Below are positions 7,588 through 16,667 of a stretch of DNA of 64,000 nt, piece by piece. A program made the position numbers and the translations under genes. How positions within the stretch are numbered: position 1 is the stretch's first letter; each line of letters opens with the position of its first letter. Under the pieces are notes generated by a model. That model did not search any database. It had not been told where the DNA came from and saw only the letters and a program-made list of their open reading frames with translations. Source of the DNA: Sunxiuqinia elliptica (GTDB lineage: Bacteria; Bacteroidota; Bacteroidia; Bacteroidales; Prolixibacteraceae); NCBI RefSeq assembly GCF_900113005.1, contig NZ_FONW01000001.1, forward strand, positions 762,996 through 826,995, given 5' to 3'.

Positions 7588-8691
7588 ATGGAACCAGAAG
7601 GGAAATTGATAAAATTGCTGGCTGACGAGACGTTTCAGGATGCTATTCGAACGTCTAAAGATGCGACTGCTGAGGAGCAAAAGGCATTGATGATCAGCTA
7701 TGGAATTCGTGCTGAGGAGTTGGCTTATGCTTACAAGCTGCTAACGGCGATGAAGCTTGAATCTGTTCAGCCAGATGCTGCAGAGGTGGCCTATGCTTTG
7801 GCTCGCTTGAAGAGTCAGGTTCATGAAAAACAAAAAGGAAACGGACGGCAAACTTCTTCAAAAGATAAAATCTTGCTACTGATTACCCGGGTGGCTGCGG
7901 TTTTAGCCTTTCCATTATTACTCACTTCAATTTATCTTTTTTATCAGACCAATTCCACAGACATCACTCTTGGGGAGGAACAAACAGCTGAAAATTACAA
8001 TACCTTTTTTGCTAGTCCTGGTGCAAAAACTCAAGTTGTTTTGCCTGATGGCTCATTGGTTTGGCTAAACTCAGGAAGTAGCCTTTCATGTCCTCCGGTT
8101 TTCTCGGCAAAGCTGCGACGGGTGCATCTTGAAGGGGAAGCTTACTTTGAAGTGGTATCTAATAAGCAGGTGCCGATGCTGGTTGAAACCGATCATTTAT
8201 CGGTGAAGGTTTATGGAACCAAGTTCAATGTAAATGCTTTTGTAGATGAGGAGATCATTGAAACAACGCTGGTTGAAGGAAAAGTAACCATGATTCCGGC
8301 AAATAGCAGAAAAGAGTATGCCTTGGAGCCCGGATATGCAGCCCAATATCGTATAGACGGGAACGAGATAACCGCTTGGCGAGTTGAAGATATGGATGCT
8401 TTCACTGGTTGGAAAGACGGAAAATTGCTGTTTCGGAATGAACAGTTCAGTGACATTGTGAACGACCTGGAGCGCTGGTACAATGTGGATATCGAGTTGA
8501 AAGACCCTTCCCTGGGGCGCTTGAACTTGTATGCCACCTTTGTTGATGAAAGCATTGAGCAGGTGTTCTCCATTCTGTCCAGTTCCATTCCCATCAAGGT
8601 TGACTATCCAGCTCGAAAGCGGCAGGCTGACGGGAGTTATGCCAGACGGAAGATTGTCGTGAGCAGAGATCACAATCGAATTATTAATTAA
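7588..8691 (+). CDS. FecR-type anti-sigma factor
   Basis: This 367-residue inner-membrane protein has a cytoplasmic N-terminal part, one membrane segment (about 95-118), a periplasmic FecR domain (about 140-235, with VYGTKFNVNAF) and a C-terminal DUF4974/STN-like domain (about 275-350, with NDLERWYNVDIEL). It would hold the preceding sigma factor inactive and receive a signal from the STN domain of the SusC protein downstream. The order sigma, anti-sigma, SusC, SusD is the classical trans-envelope regulation module of Bacteroidota. The start is ATG 7588; the TTG two codons earlier is unlikely. Confidence 0.9.
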   Translation: MEPEGKLIKLLADETFQDAIRTSKDATAEEQKALMISYGIRAEELAYAYKLLTAMKLESVQPDAAEVAYALARLKSQVHEKQKGNGRQTSSKDKILLLITRVAAVLAFPLLLTSIYLFYQTNSTDITLGEEQTAENYNTFFASPGAKTQVVLPDGSLVWLNSGSSLSCPPVFSAKLRRVHLEGEAYFEVVSNKQVPMLVETDHLSVKVYGTKFNVNAFVDEEIIETTLVEGKVTMIPANSRKEYALEPGYAAQYRIDGNEITAWRVEDMDAFTGWKDGKLLFRNEQFSDIVNDLERWYNVDIELKDPSLGRLNLYATFVDESIEQVFSILSSSIPIKVDYPARKRQADGSYARRKIVVSRDHNRIIN

Positions 8692-8713
8692 AAACAATAC
8701 AGATTAGAAAAGT

Positions 8714-8737
8714 ATGAAAAAACAGATTCGCCTATGA
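8714..8737 (+). other. Seven-codon mini-ORF in the susC leader
   Basis: AAAAGTATGAAAAAACAG precedes a stop after seven codons (MKKQIRL). The same AAAAGTATGAAAAAA string recurs at the true susC start, 129 bp later. This may be a decoy or leader peptide, or a remnant of a duplication of the susC start. The rest of 8692-8842 shows no gene. Confidence 0.3.
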
Positions 8738-8842
8738 AATAAGTCTTTTAAATGAAGAACAGGAAAGAGCTGCAACTCCCCCCTGTTCGGATGTAAAAAA
8801 ATTCTATGATTTATTAAAACACTAACAAATCAATTCAAAAGT

Positions 8843-11800
8843 ATGAAAAAAAACAGAGGATTGTATGCCTGTGGCTTAATACTCAGGCATCCCCAGAAAA
8901 TTGTATTAAAAATGAAGTTTACGATTTTGTTTATAATGCTGGGACTTGTGCAGTCATTCGCATTAGACGCATATGCCCAGTCAGCGAGGTTTTCGCTAGA
9001 CCTTCATAATGCCAAGGTAGTTGACGCTTTGCTTCGGATTGAAGATCAAAGCGATTATTATTTTGTTTATAATAAAGAGGCCATCGATTTGGACCGTACC
9101 GTACAAGTTGATGTTAAAAACCGCAGTATTGAAGAGGTGTTGGATCTTCTTTTTGCAGATACCAATGTAAACTACCAGATTTCAGAAAGACATATCATTC
9201 TTTCGACTTTGCAGCTGACACAGGATAACCGGACGGTAACCGGAAAAGTGACTGATCCAACAGGAGGGCCACTGCCAGGGGTAACCGTTGCGATTAAAGG
9301 AACGACCCAGGGAACCATCACGGATATCGATGGCCGTTTTGAGCTGTCGGGCGTGACTTCAGAAGCGACTTTGGTCTTCTCTTTTGTAGGCATGAGGAGT
9401 CAGGAGATTGTTGTTGGAAGCCAAACCTCTTTCAATATTATATTGGAGGAGGAAACCATTGGTATGGATGAGGTTGTTGTGGTTGGTTATGGAACGCAAC
9501 GCAAAGAGAGTTTAACCGGCTCGATGCAAACGGTGAATAGCGAAAAACTGAAAGATGTAACAACTCCTTCGGTTGAGAATATGTTGAGTGGTAAAGCGCC
9601 GGGTGTTTATGTGGCTCCAGGAAGTGGACAGCCAGGTGCAGCCGGAGCAATTATCATTCGTGGTAAATCAACGGTGAATGGAAGCAATGACCCGCTTTGG
9701 GTAATCGATGGTGTTATTGTTGGTTCTGATGCTGGTGCTCTAAATCCTTCCGATGTTGAGACGATTACAATCTTGAAAGATGCGGCATCGACGGCAATTT
9801 ACGGTTCGCAGGGAGCCAACGGTGTGATTGTGGTTACCACCAATAAAGCGAAAGCGGATAAAATGACGATTAAAGCATCGGCAAAGTTGGCACTAACCAG
9901 TTTAGATCGCGGTAACCTGGAAGTGATGAATGGTGCTGAGTTGTATGACTATTATAAGTCTTTTGGCAATGTTGATGAGATTTCTTTTCCTCGATGGAAT
10001 GACGATTTGCGGAATAGCAACTTTGATTGGTGGGATTTAGCCAGTCAAACGGGAATTGCACAGGACTATAATGTGTCTATTGCCGGGGGTAAAGAAAAAG
10101 TGAAATCTTACCTGTCGGTTGGTGTTTATGACGAAGAAGGAGCCGTAAAAGGTTACGACTACAAGCGTTATAATTTCCGCTATAAAACAGATTTTGAATT
10201 TACGCCTTGGTTGAATATCAGGCCTTCGGTTGCCGGATCAAAAAGAGATATTTCAGATCAGCAACATGCTGTTAGTGCGATGTACTCTAATTTGCCTTGG
10301 GACAGCGCATATGATGAAGAAGGAAATATTGTTGAAAACTACTCGAGTAGCTGGGTAAACAGTAACAGTACAAACTATTTGCACGACTTGCAATGGAACC
10401 GTAGTGAGTCAACAACTTATGAGTTTATGGGTAACCTTGATTTTGATGTTAAGCTTACCGATTGGTTGACGTTCTCTTCTGTCAATAACTTCAAATGGAG
10501 AGGATACTCCAGCAATAGCTACACGGATCCTCGTTCCTCAGCGGGAGAAGGAGTTAATGGTCGTTTGGAAGAATACCAGTCTAATTTAACTCGCCGGTAT
10601 ACAAACCAGTTGTTGCGCATCAATAAGGTTTGGGAAAACCATAGTTTAAATGCAATGGTGGCCTATGAGTTTAATGATTATAGACACAAGGAGATTAAAG
10701 CTATCGGTACCGGATTTGTCCCCGGATTTGAAGTTCTGGATGTCACAGCTAAGCCAGAAGCAACAGAGGGGAAAATTAATGAATGGGCTGTACAATCAAC
10801 CTTTTTGAATGCTCATTATGGTTACGATGGACGCTATTATGCTCAGTTGTCTTTAAGACGTGATGGTGCTTCGAACTTTGGTGATAACGCCAAGTATGGA
10901 AACTTCTTCTCAATCAGTGGAGGATGGAGTATCAACCGGGAGCAATGGTTTAACAGCGACTGGGTAGATGTACTAAAACTTCGCCTTTCCTATGGTTCTG
11001 TGGGTAACCGTCCAAATTCGTTGTATCCTCAGTATGACTTGTATTCTGTATCACAAAGTTATAATGAAGTTCCGGGAGCACTTATTTCGCAAATTGGGAA
11101 TAAGGATCTGACTTGGGAAAAAACCTATACAACTGGTATCGGTTTAGATTTGGCTTTCTTTAAACGCCTACGGATGACTGTGGATCTGTATGATAAAAAC
11201 ACGAGCAATTTGCTTTATGCTGTTCCTGTTTCTGGGCTTACTGGAGTTACCCGTCTTTGGCGTAACGTTGGTGAGTTGAACAATAAAGGGTTTGAAGTTA
11301 CTATGGGCGTCGATATCATTAAGACCAAAGATTTATTCTGGAGTTTTGATGCAAACTTGGGGTTGAACCGAAACAAAATTGAGAAGCTTTATGGTGACCG
11401 TGCCGAAATTATTGTAGGTGATGGTTCGGGCATTGCTGGTGGTGCCAATAAATTGTGGAAGCCAGGAGTTGATAGCGATACTTGGTATGTTCGTGAGTGG
11501 GCTGGAGTAGATCCTGAAAATGGCGATGCACTTTGGTATACAACTGCTGAGGATGGAAGCCGTGTGACTACCAACGAATATGATAAGGCTGACCTTGTAA
11601 AAGCCGGAGCTTATACGCCTGACTTTTTTGGTGGTTTCTCAACGCAACTGAACTATAAGGACTTTGATTTTAGTGCTGTTTTTGGTTATTCAGTAGGTGG
11701 TAAAATTTATAATTATACACGTGCAGAGTATGACTCAGATGGTGCTTACACCGATCGTAACCAAATGCGATTAATGGATGATTGGTCTCGCTGGGAAAAA

Positions 11801-12115
11801 CCTGGTGATATTGCGACACATCCACTGCCTAGCTATAATAATTCAAGCAATTCAAATAAAGCATCATCTCGCTACTTGGAAGACGGTGATTATTTGAAAT
11901 TGCGAAATGTTACTTTGGGTTATAATTTGGCATTGCCAGAATACTATATTTCTAATTTGAGATTGTTTGTTTCAGGTGAAAACCTGCTTACTCTGACTAA
12001 CTACTCTGGTGTTGATCCCGAAATTCCTCCTAAAGAAGGAAAAGTAACAGGGGTAACAACAACAGTTTATCCATCAACTCGTAAATTCATCTTCGGAGTT
12101 AACTTAACATTCTAA
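8843..12115 (+). CDS. SusC/RagA family TonB-dependent receptor with STN domain
   Basis: This 1090-residue outer-membrane transporter has a long N-terminal signal (cleavage near AYAQS), an STN signalling domain (about 50-110), a carboxypeptidase-regulatory-like domain (about 130-210, starting TVTGKVTDPTGGPLPGVT), the DEVVVVGYGTQRK TonB-box region, a plug (about 220-330, with LKDAASTAIYGSQGANG) and the beta-barrel to the C terminus (ending FIFGVNLTF). It imports a ligand, usually an oligosaccharide, with its SusD partner directly downstream. The STN domain explains the sigma/anti-sigma pair upstream. No glycoside hydrolase is nearby, so the substrate cannot be inferred. Confidence 0.95.
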   Translation: MKKNRGLYACGLILRHPQKIVLKMKFTILFIMLGLVQSFALDAYAQSARFSLDLHNAKVVDALLRIEDQSDYYFVYNKEAIDLDRTVQVDVKNRSIEEVLDLLFADTNVNYQISERHIILSTLQLTQDNRTVTGKVTDPTGGPLPGVTVAIKGTTQGTITDIDGRFELSGVTSEATLVFSFVGMRSQEIVVGSQTSFNIILEEETIGMDEVVVVGYGTQRKESLTGSMQTVNSEKLKDVTTPSVENMLSGKAPGVYVAPGSGQPGAAGAIIIRGKSTVNGSNDPLWVIDGVIVGSDAGALNPSDVETITILKDAASTAIYGSQGANGVIVVTTNKAKADKMTIKASAKLALTSLDRGNLEVMNGAELYDYYKSFGNVDEISFPRWNDDLRNSNFDWWDLASQTGIAQDYNVSIAGGKEKVKSYLSVGVYDEEGAVKGYDYKRYNFRYKTDFEFTPWLNIRPSVAGSKRDISDQQHAVSAMYSNLPWDSAYDEEGNIVENYSSSWVNSNSTNYLHDLQWNRSESTTYEFMGNLDFDVKLTDWLTFSSVNNFKWRGYSSNSYTDPRSSAGEGVNGRLEEYQSNLTRRYTNQLLRINKVWENHSLNAMVAYEFNDYRHKEIKAIGTGFVPGFEVLDVTAKPEATEGKINEWAVQSTFLNAHYGYDGRYYAQLSLRRDGASNFGDNAKYGNFFSISGGWSINREQWFNSDWVDVLKLRLSYGSVGNRPNSLYPQYDLYSVSQSYNEVPGALISQIGNKDLTWEKTYTTGIGLDLAFFKRLRMTVDLYDKNTSNLLYAVPVSGLTGVTRLWRNVGELNNKGFEVTMGVDIIKTKDLFWSFDANLGLNRNKIEKLYGDRAEIIVGDGSGIAGGANKLWKPGVDSDTWYVREWAGVDPENGDALWYTTAEDGSRVTTNEYDKADLVKAGAYTPDFFGGFSTQLNYKDFDFSAVFGYSVGGKIYNYTRAEYDSDGAYTDRNQMRLMDDWSRWEKPGDIATHPLPSYNNSSNSNKASSRYLEDGDYLKLRNVTLGYNLALPEYYISNLRLFVSGENLLTLTNYSGVDPEIPPKEGKVTGVTTTVYPSTRKFIFGVNLTF

Positions 12116-12214
12116 GAGTAACCAAGAATTTGAAGGTAATATTTCTGATTTGTAACGATGAAAAAAAATACAAACATGAGAATTAGTAATAAGATGACAA
12201 TAAAGATCAGACCA

Positions 12215-13927
12215 ATGAAAAAAATAGCCATTCTGTTGCTTGCTGGAGCTAGCCTGTTTACAGCCTGTGAGATCGAACGTTTACCTTATGGGTCTATGGC
12301 ATCAGAGTCTGTCGTTGATGATCCGGATGGATCAATGGATGCCTTGTTGAACGGGTGTTACGCTCAGATGAAAGCCTGGTCGGATGTGATGCACCGTTGT
12401 GGCGAGTATGCTGGGGATAACATGATGATCCGGGGGACTTCTACGGATTCATTCTATGAATTTATTTCATACTCCCGGACGCCTAACAATGGCCGTTTGC
12501 AAACATTTTGGGATAACAGTTATAAAGTAATTGCGCAGTCTTCCAACATTATTGATATGATTGATGAGGGAATTAGCGAAGAAGTTGATAGTAAGTTAGG
12601 CGAATGCTATTACCTGCGCGGACTGATGTATTTTTATCTGTGTCGCGCCTATGGCCGTCCCTATTACCAAAGTCCTGATCAAAATTTGGGTGTGCCAATT
12701 GTGAATGGGACTCCTGAGGATATGAATAACCTGGAATTACCTGATCGCTCAACGGTTGCCCAAACTTATGAGCAAGCAATCAGCGATTTGAAAAAAGCAG
12801 AAAGCTTGTTGTCAGATGAAGGAGAGTCAATTCGGGCATCTAAAGGAGCAGCTCAGGCCATGTTGTCACGGGTGTATCTTTATATGAGTGGAACTTGGGA
12901 AAGCCCGAATACGGAATATGCAACCTTAGCCGTTGATTATGCCAACCGTGTGATTGACTCTGGCTATTACGAGTTGCTTGATCGGGAGACCTTCATGCAA
13001 TACACAACCTTTACGCCAGAGCAAAATGCAGAGACGATTTTTGCGGTAAAACGTGTTGCTTCAGAATTCTCCGGTTACGACCATTACTACGGAATTGGTG
13101 GAATGTATGCCAATATTGGCGGTATGGGCTGGGGTGAAATGTACGCCAGTGCCAAATACCTGACTTTGTTGGATGAAACAGGACGAAACGACTGGCGCGA
13201 AGAATCTCGCAAGTTGGTTGATGCTCGTGCTGCTTTTATCGATCCTCAATATACCGATGAAAAGAGAGAAGTATTCCGCTTCATTAAAAATGTTTATTCC
13301 TCTGGGGTACATGTCAATTACAACTACGTACAAGCACCGACAACCCATTCGGGAGAAACTGTGACTTGTGTTGATGGGGATCAAACCTATACTCTGACAG
13401 CGGTTGATGCAGCACAAGGAATATACAGTGTTGATTACAGTGATGGAAACACGTATACCGGTGTCTTGGATTATGAGATGCGTTTAAATAGAGCTTATCC
13501 AATGTTCTATATCACCAAAGCTTCGTTGGAAGGAGAAGAGTCGCATTTGCACTCTCCAGTGATTTCGCGTTTGGGAGAAGTTTACTTGAACCGTGCAGAG
13601 GCACAGGCGAAGTTGGGAAACTACCCGGGAGCGCTTGAGGATTTGAACACCATTCGTGAGCGTTCTATCCCGGGAGCTGGCTATGGAAGCTTGAATGCAG
13701 AGACGGCACCAGAGTTGATCGAAAAAGAGCGTCAGCTGGAGTTGGCCTATCAGGCTGAAAGAAGTTATGATGTGTTCCGTAACGGACGTTCGTTGACTCG
13801 TCGTTACCCGGGGCCTCATGGTGCGATGGAGGAAGTTCTGCCAACGGACTACCGGGTGGTTTACTACATTCCGCAGGATGCTATTAACTCCTATCCGGGA
13901 ACATTAACTCAAAATCCAACCAATTAA
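12215..13927 (+). CDS. SusD/RagB family nutrient-binding lipoprotein
   Basis: About 570 residues from the start at 12215, which gives a clean lipoprotein signal (MKKIAILLLAGASLFTAC). An upstream ATG at 12158 in frame would add 19 residues of basic leader. The helical TPR-like SusD core is visible (LGECYYLRGLMYFYLCRAYGR near residue 130, PVISRLGEVYLNRAEAQAKLG near 445) and the C-terminal RNGRSLTRRYPGP region is typical. It forms the lid of the SusC transporter encoded 100 bp upstream and is the last gene of the unit, followed by a strong terminator. Confidence 0.93.
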   Translation: MKKIAILLLAGASLFTACEIERLPYGSMASESVVDDPDGSMDALLNGCYAQMKAWSDVMHRCGEYAGDNMMIRGTSTDSFYEFISYSRTPNNGRLQTFWDNSYKVIAQSSNIIDMIDEGISEEVDSKLGECYYLRGLMYFYLCRAYGRPYYQSPDQNLGVPIVNGTPEDMNNLELPDRSTVAQTYEQAISDLKKAESLLSDEGESIRASKGAAQAMLSRVYLYMSGTWESPNTEYATLAVDYANRVIDSGYYELLDRETFMQYTTFTPEQNAETIFAVKRVASEFSGYDHYYGIGGMYANIGGMGWGEMYASAKYLTLLDETGRNDWREESRKLVDARAAFIDPQYTDEKREVFRFIKNVYSSGVHVNYNYVQAPTTHSGETVTCVDGDQTYTLTAVDAAQGIYSVDYSDGNTYTGVLDYEMRLNRAYPMFYITKASLEGEESHLHSPVISRLGEVYLNRAEAQAKLGNYPGALEDLNTIRERSIPGAGYGSLNAETAPELIEKERQLELAYQAERSYDVFRNGRSLTRRYPGPHGAMEEVLPTDYRVVYYIPQDAINSYPGTLTQNPTN

Positions 13928-13966
13928 TCAAAGCAAATAGCCGATTGGAAAGATTTGGCATAGGAG

Positions 13967-13998
13967 CCGCTTCAGTGATTTACTGGAGCGGTTTTTTT
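13967..13998 (+). terminator. Terminator of the SusC/SusD unit
   Basis: CCGCTTCAG and CTGGAGCGG form a 9-bp stem with one G-U pair, followed by seven T. It lies 40 bp past the susD stop. Confidence 0.85.
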
Positions 13999-14024
13999 GT
14001 GCTTTTCAGCGAAGAAGCTGAAAT

Positions 14025-14058
14025 AAAAAACGCCAGACATTACATCCGGCGTTTTTTT
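14025..14058. terminator. Bidirectional terminator between susD and glnN
   Basis: ACGCCAGA and TCCGGCGT pair around a 7-base loop, flanked by A-run and T-run. It works on the minus strand for the type III glutamine synthetase (stop at 14072) and could also act on the plus strand. Confidence 0.8.
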
Positions 14059-14071
14059 CGTTTAACGGGTC

Positions 14072-16261
14072 TTATCTTACAAAAAGTAATTCGCGGTATT
14101 TTGGCAATGGCCAAAGCTCGTTGTCCACAATCAATTCAAGTTTGTCGATGTGGTAACGAATATCGTTTAGGTATGGGCGTACGGTACGATCGTAAACTTT
14201 TGCCTTTTCGATCGAGTCTTCAATGACATTGGCTACTTTCCTTGCTTCAATCATTTCCCGCACTTTCGCTTTAATGGCAGAAATGTGTCCTCCGATCTCT
14301 CGGATTAGTTCTTTCCGGGCATGTGCCAGCTCTTCAAACTCTTCCTCCGAGAACACTTCCTTAAGGTTGCGAACGTTGGTTAACAGCGTTGTTTGATACT
14401 GAACAGCTGTTGGCACAATGTGGTTAATCGCCAGATCGCCAAGAACACGGGCTTCAATCTGCACTTTCATGGTGAACTTCTCGAATTCAACTTCGGTACG
14501 TCCTTCCAATTCTGTTTCAGTCAGCACTTGTTGTGAAGCAAACAACTTTTTAACAGGCTCTGTTAAGTAACGTTCCAGTGCTTCAGGAACACTGTTGATG
14601 TTGCTCAATCCTCGTTTTTGAGCTTCAACAACCCAATCGTTGCTATAGCCGTCACCATCAAAACGGATCGGCTTAGTGTTGATGATGAGTTTTTTCAGAA
14701 TTTGGAAGATGGCTTCATCTTTCTTAACTCCGCTTTCGATGAGTTTGTCAACATCAATTTTGAACTGGTCAAGTTGAGCTGCTACTGCCGTGTTGAGGGC
14801 AATTAATGAAGATGCACAGTTGGCTGATGAACCAGCAGCACGGAACTCAAAACGGTTACCAGTGAAGGCAAAAGGTGAGGTCCTGTTGCGATCGGTATTG
14901 TCCAGAATAATTTCAGGAATTCGGCCAATATTTAGTTTCAAAGCGGTTTTCTCGTCCGGAGTCATTTTGCGGTCAACAACAGCTTCTTCCATCAGGTCAA
15001 GCATCTTGCTAACTTCAGTTCCTAAGAATACCGAGAGAATTGACGGTGGTGCTTCGTTGGCTCCCAAACGGTGTGAGTTGGAGTCGCTGATGATGCTGGC
15101 GCGCATCAAATCCTGATTGTCGTAAACAGCTTTCATGGCATTAACGACAAAGGTTAAGAACTGCAGATTTGATTTTGGATTTTTGCCTGGAGAATAAAGG
15201 TTTACGCCGGTGTCGGTTGACAAGGACCAGTTGTTGTGTTTCCCGGAACCATTGATGCCAGCAAAAGGCTTCTCGTGGAACAGTACCCTGAAATAGTGTC
15301 TGCGGGCAACTTTCTTCATGATGTCCATGAGCAGCTGGTTGTGGTCGTTGGCCAGGTTGGCTTCTTCAAAAATTGGAGCCGCCTCAAACTGGTTGGGAGC
15401 AACCTCATTATGTCTTGTTTTTAAGGGAATTCCCAGCTTGTAAGCTTCATTTTCCAAATCTTCCATGTAGCGGTAAACACGGGTTGGGATGGAGCTGAAG
15501 TAGTGGTCGTCAAGCTGTTGATCTTTTGATGATGCATGTCCCATCAGTGTCCGGCCGGTTAGAACCAAGTCGGGACGAGCCGAAAACAGGGCTTCATCAA
15601 TCAGGAAATATTCTTGTTCCCAGCCAAGGTTTGCTGTTACCTTGGTAACATTTTTATCGAAATAAAGACACACGGCAGTTGCTGCTTTATCGACAGCCTG
15701 AATTGATTTCAGCAGAGGGGTTTTGTAGTCGAGCGCTTCGCCGGTGTATGAAATAAAGACCGTAGGAATACATAAGGTTCCGTCAACAATAAAAGCTGGC
15801 GACGAAGCATCCCAGGCAGTATATCCGCGAGCCTCAAACGTTTGGCGAATTCCTCCACTTGGGAACGATGAAGCATCAGGTTCTTGCTGGGCCAATAGTT
15901 TTCCGCTAAAGGCTTCAACAACGCCATTTTCTTCTCCGTGAACAATAAAAGCATCATGCTTTTCTGCAGTTCCATCGGTTAGTGGGTGAAACCAGTGGGT
16001 GTAGTGTGTAGCTCCATTTTCAGTAGCCCATGCTTTCATTCCCTGAGCAACTTGGTCTGCCATTTTACGGTCAACAGCTCTTCCAAGATCAACGGCGTCA
16101 CACACCGCTTTATATGCTTCTTTGGAGAGGTATTTCTTCATTTTGGGGCGATCAAAGACATTGATGCCGTAAAAGTCCGAAATCAGGTTGTGGTCACGTT
16201 TTACCGGAACGGGATGCCGTTCAATAACCTTTTGCAGGGCTTTAAATCTGAATTCTGCCAT
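14072..16261 (-). CDS. glnN: Glutamine synthetase type III
   Basis: This 729-residue enzyme makes glutamine from glutamate, ammonia and ATP. Length and N terminus (RFKALQKVIERHPVPV, DFYGINVFDRPKMKKYL) are those of GSIII as in Bacteroides fragilis GlnN, about 250 residues longer than type I. GSIII segments visible include GINGSGKHNNWS near residue 340, RLGANEAPPSI near 400, and NRTSPFAFTGNRFEFRAAGSS near 460. It is monocistronic, with a terminator just downstream. Upstream lie a TATTTTTG -7 element (16317-16324, minus strand) and repeated CCCCT..TAAAA motifs (16371-16470) shared with the GSII gene at 23 kb. Confidence 0.95.
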   Translation of the reverse strand: MAEFRFKALQKVIERHPVPVKRDHNLISDFYGINVFDRPKMKKYLSKEAYKAVCDAVDLGRAVDRKMADQVAQGMKAWATENGATHYTHWFHPLTDGTAEKHDAFIVHGEENGVVEAFSGKLLAQQEPDASSFPSGGIRQTFEARGYTAWDASSPAFIVDGTLCIPTVFISYTGEALDYKTPLLKSIQAVDKAATAVCLYFDKNVTKVTANLGWEQEYFLIDEALFSARPDLVLTGRTLMGHASSKDQQLDDHYFSSIPTRVYRYMEDLENEAYKLGIPLKTRHNEVAPNQFEAAPIFEEANLANDHNQLLMDIMKKVARRHYFRVLFHEKPFAGINGSGKHNNWSLSTDTGVNLYSPGKNPKSNLQFLTFVVNAMKAVYDNQDLMRASIISDSNSHRLGANEAPPSILSVFLGTEVSKMLDLMEEAVVDRKMTPDEKTALKLNIGRIPEIILDNTDRNRTSPFAFTGNRFEFRAAGSSANCASSLIALNTAVAAQLDQFKIDVDKLIESGVKKDEAIFQILKKLIINTKPIRFDGDGYSNDWVVEAQKRGLSNINSVPEALERYLTEPVKKLFASQQVLTETELEGRTEVEFEKFTMKVQIEARVLGDLAINHIVPTAVQYQTTLLTNVRNLKEVFSEEEFEELAHARKELIREIGGHISAIKAKVREMIEARKVANVIEDSIEKAKVYDRTVRPYLNDIRYHIDKLELIVDNELWPLPKYRELLFVR

Positions 16262-16316
16262 GATTGAGATATTTAATTAATATAATTTTCAGAAATGGAT
16301 TGTGTATTAGACGAAC

Positions 16317-16324
16317 CAAAAATA
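16317..16324 (-). promoter_or_regulatory. Putative -7 element of glnN
   Basis: Minus strand reads TATTTTTG, a match to the Bacteroidota -7 consensus TAnnTTTG, giving a leader of about 50 bases. The -33 element is weak. Confidence 0.45.
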
Positions 16325-16370
16325 CGGATTTTTTAGTTCGATATATTTCATTTTTCTATTTTTTATCCTC

Positions 16371-16470
16371 CGTTTTAGGGAGGGGAGTAGATTGAAGTTG
16401 CCTTTTTTGTTTGCTAGGGGCTGTATTTTTAGGGGAGTATGTGTTTATAGATCCTGTTTTAGGATTTGGA
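16371..16470 (-). promoter_or_regulatory. Repeated CCCCT..TAAAA motifs upstream of glnN
   Basis: On the minus strand: ACTCCCCTCCCTAAAACG (16371-16388), ATACTCCCCTAAAAATACAG (16421-16440), and a weaker AAATCCTAAAACAGG (16453-16467). Very similar strings recur upstream of the GSII gene at 23471-23592. I infer binding sites for a shared nitrogen regulator; no such motif is known to me. Confidence 0.4.
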
Positions 16471-16667
16471 TAGTCTATTTTAAATGTGTCTTAATTGTCA
16501 TTATAGTAAACGAAATGTTATTTGTGGGGCTCGTAACTGTTTGCTATTTTTATGCTGTTGTTGCTTACAATCTGTTTATTTTTAACAAATACCTTGCTTT
16601 AAAGGTGTCAATATTCTTATTTTGATGGAAAGTGAGTGGTAATTAAAAGGAAGAGGAGTGTCAGTTT

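Larger units (their letters stand above)
16262..16667. other. Divergent regulatory region between glnN and the GS-like gene
   Basis: About 400 bp of AT-rich DNA with the glnN promoter element and the pyrimidine-rich motif repeats listed separately. A plus-strand reading frame of 77 codons (16392-16625) has a composition typical of translated spacer and is not called. Confidence 0.5.

Noticed and set aside
16392-16625. 77-codon plus-strand ORF with hydrophobic translation
   Set aside because: It lies in the T-rich regulatory region between two GS genes; T-rich DNA gives hydrophobic codons by chance.
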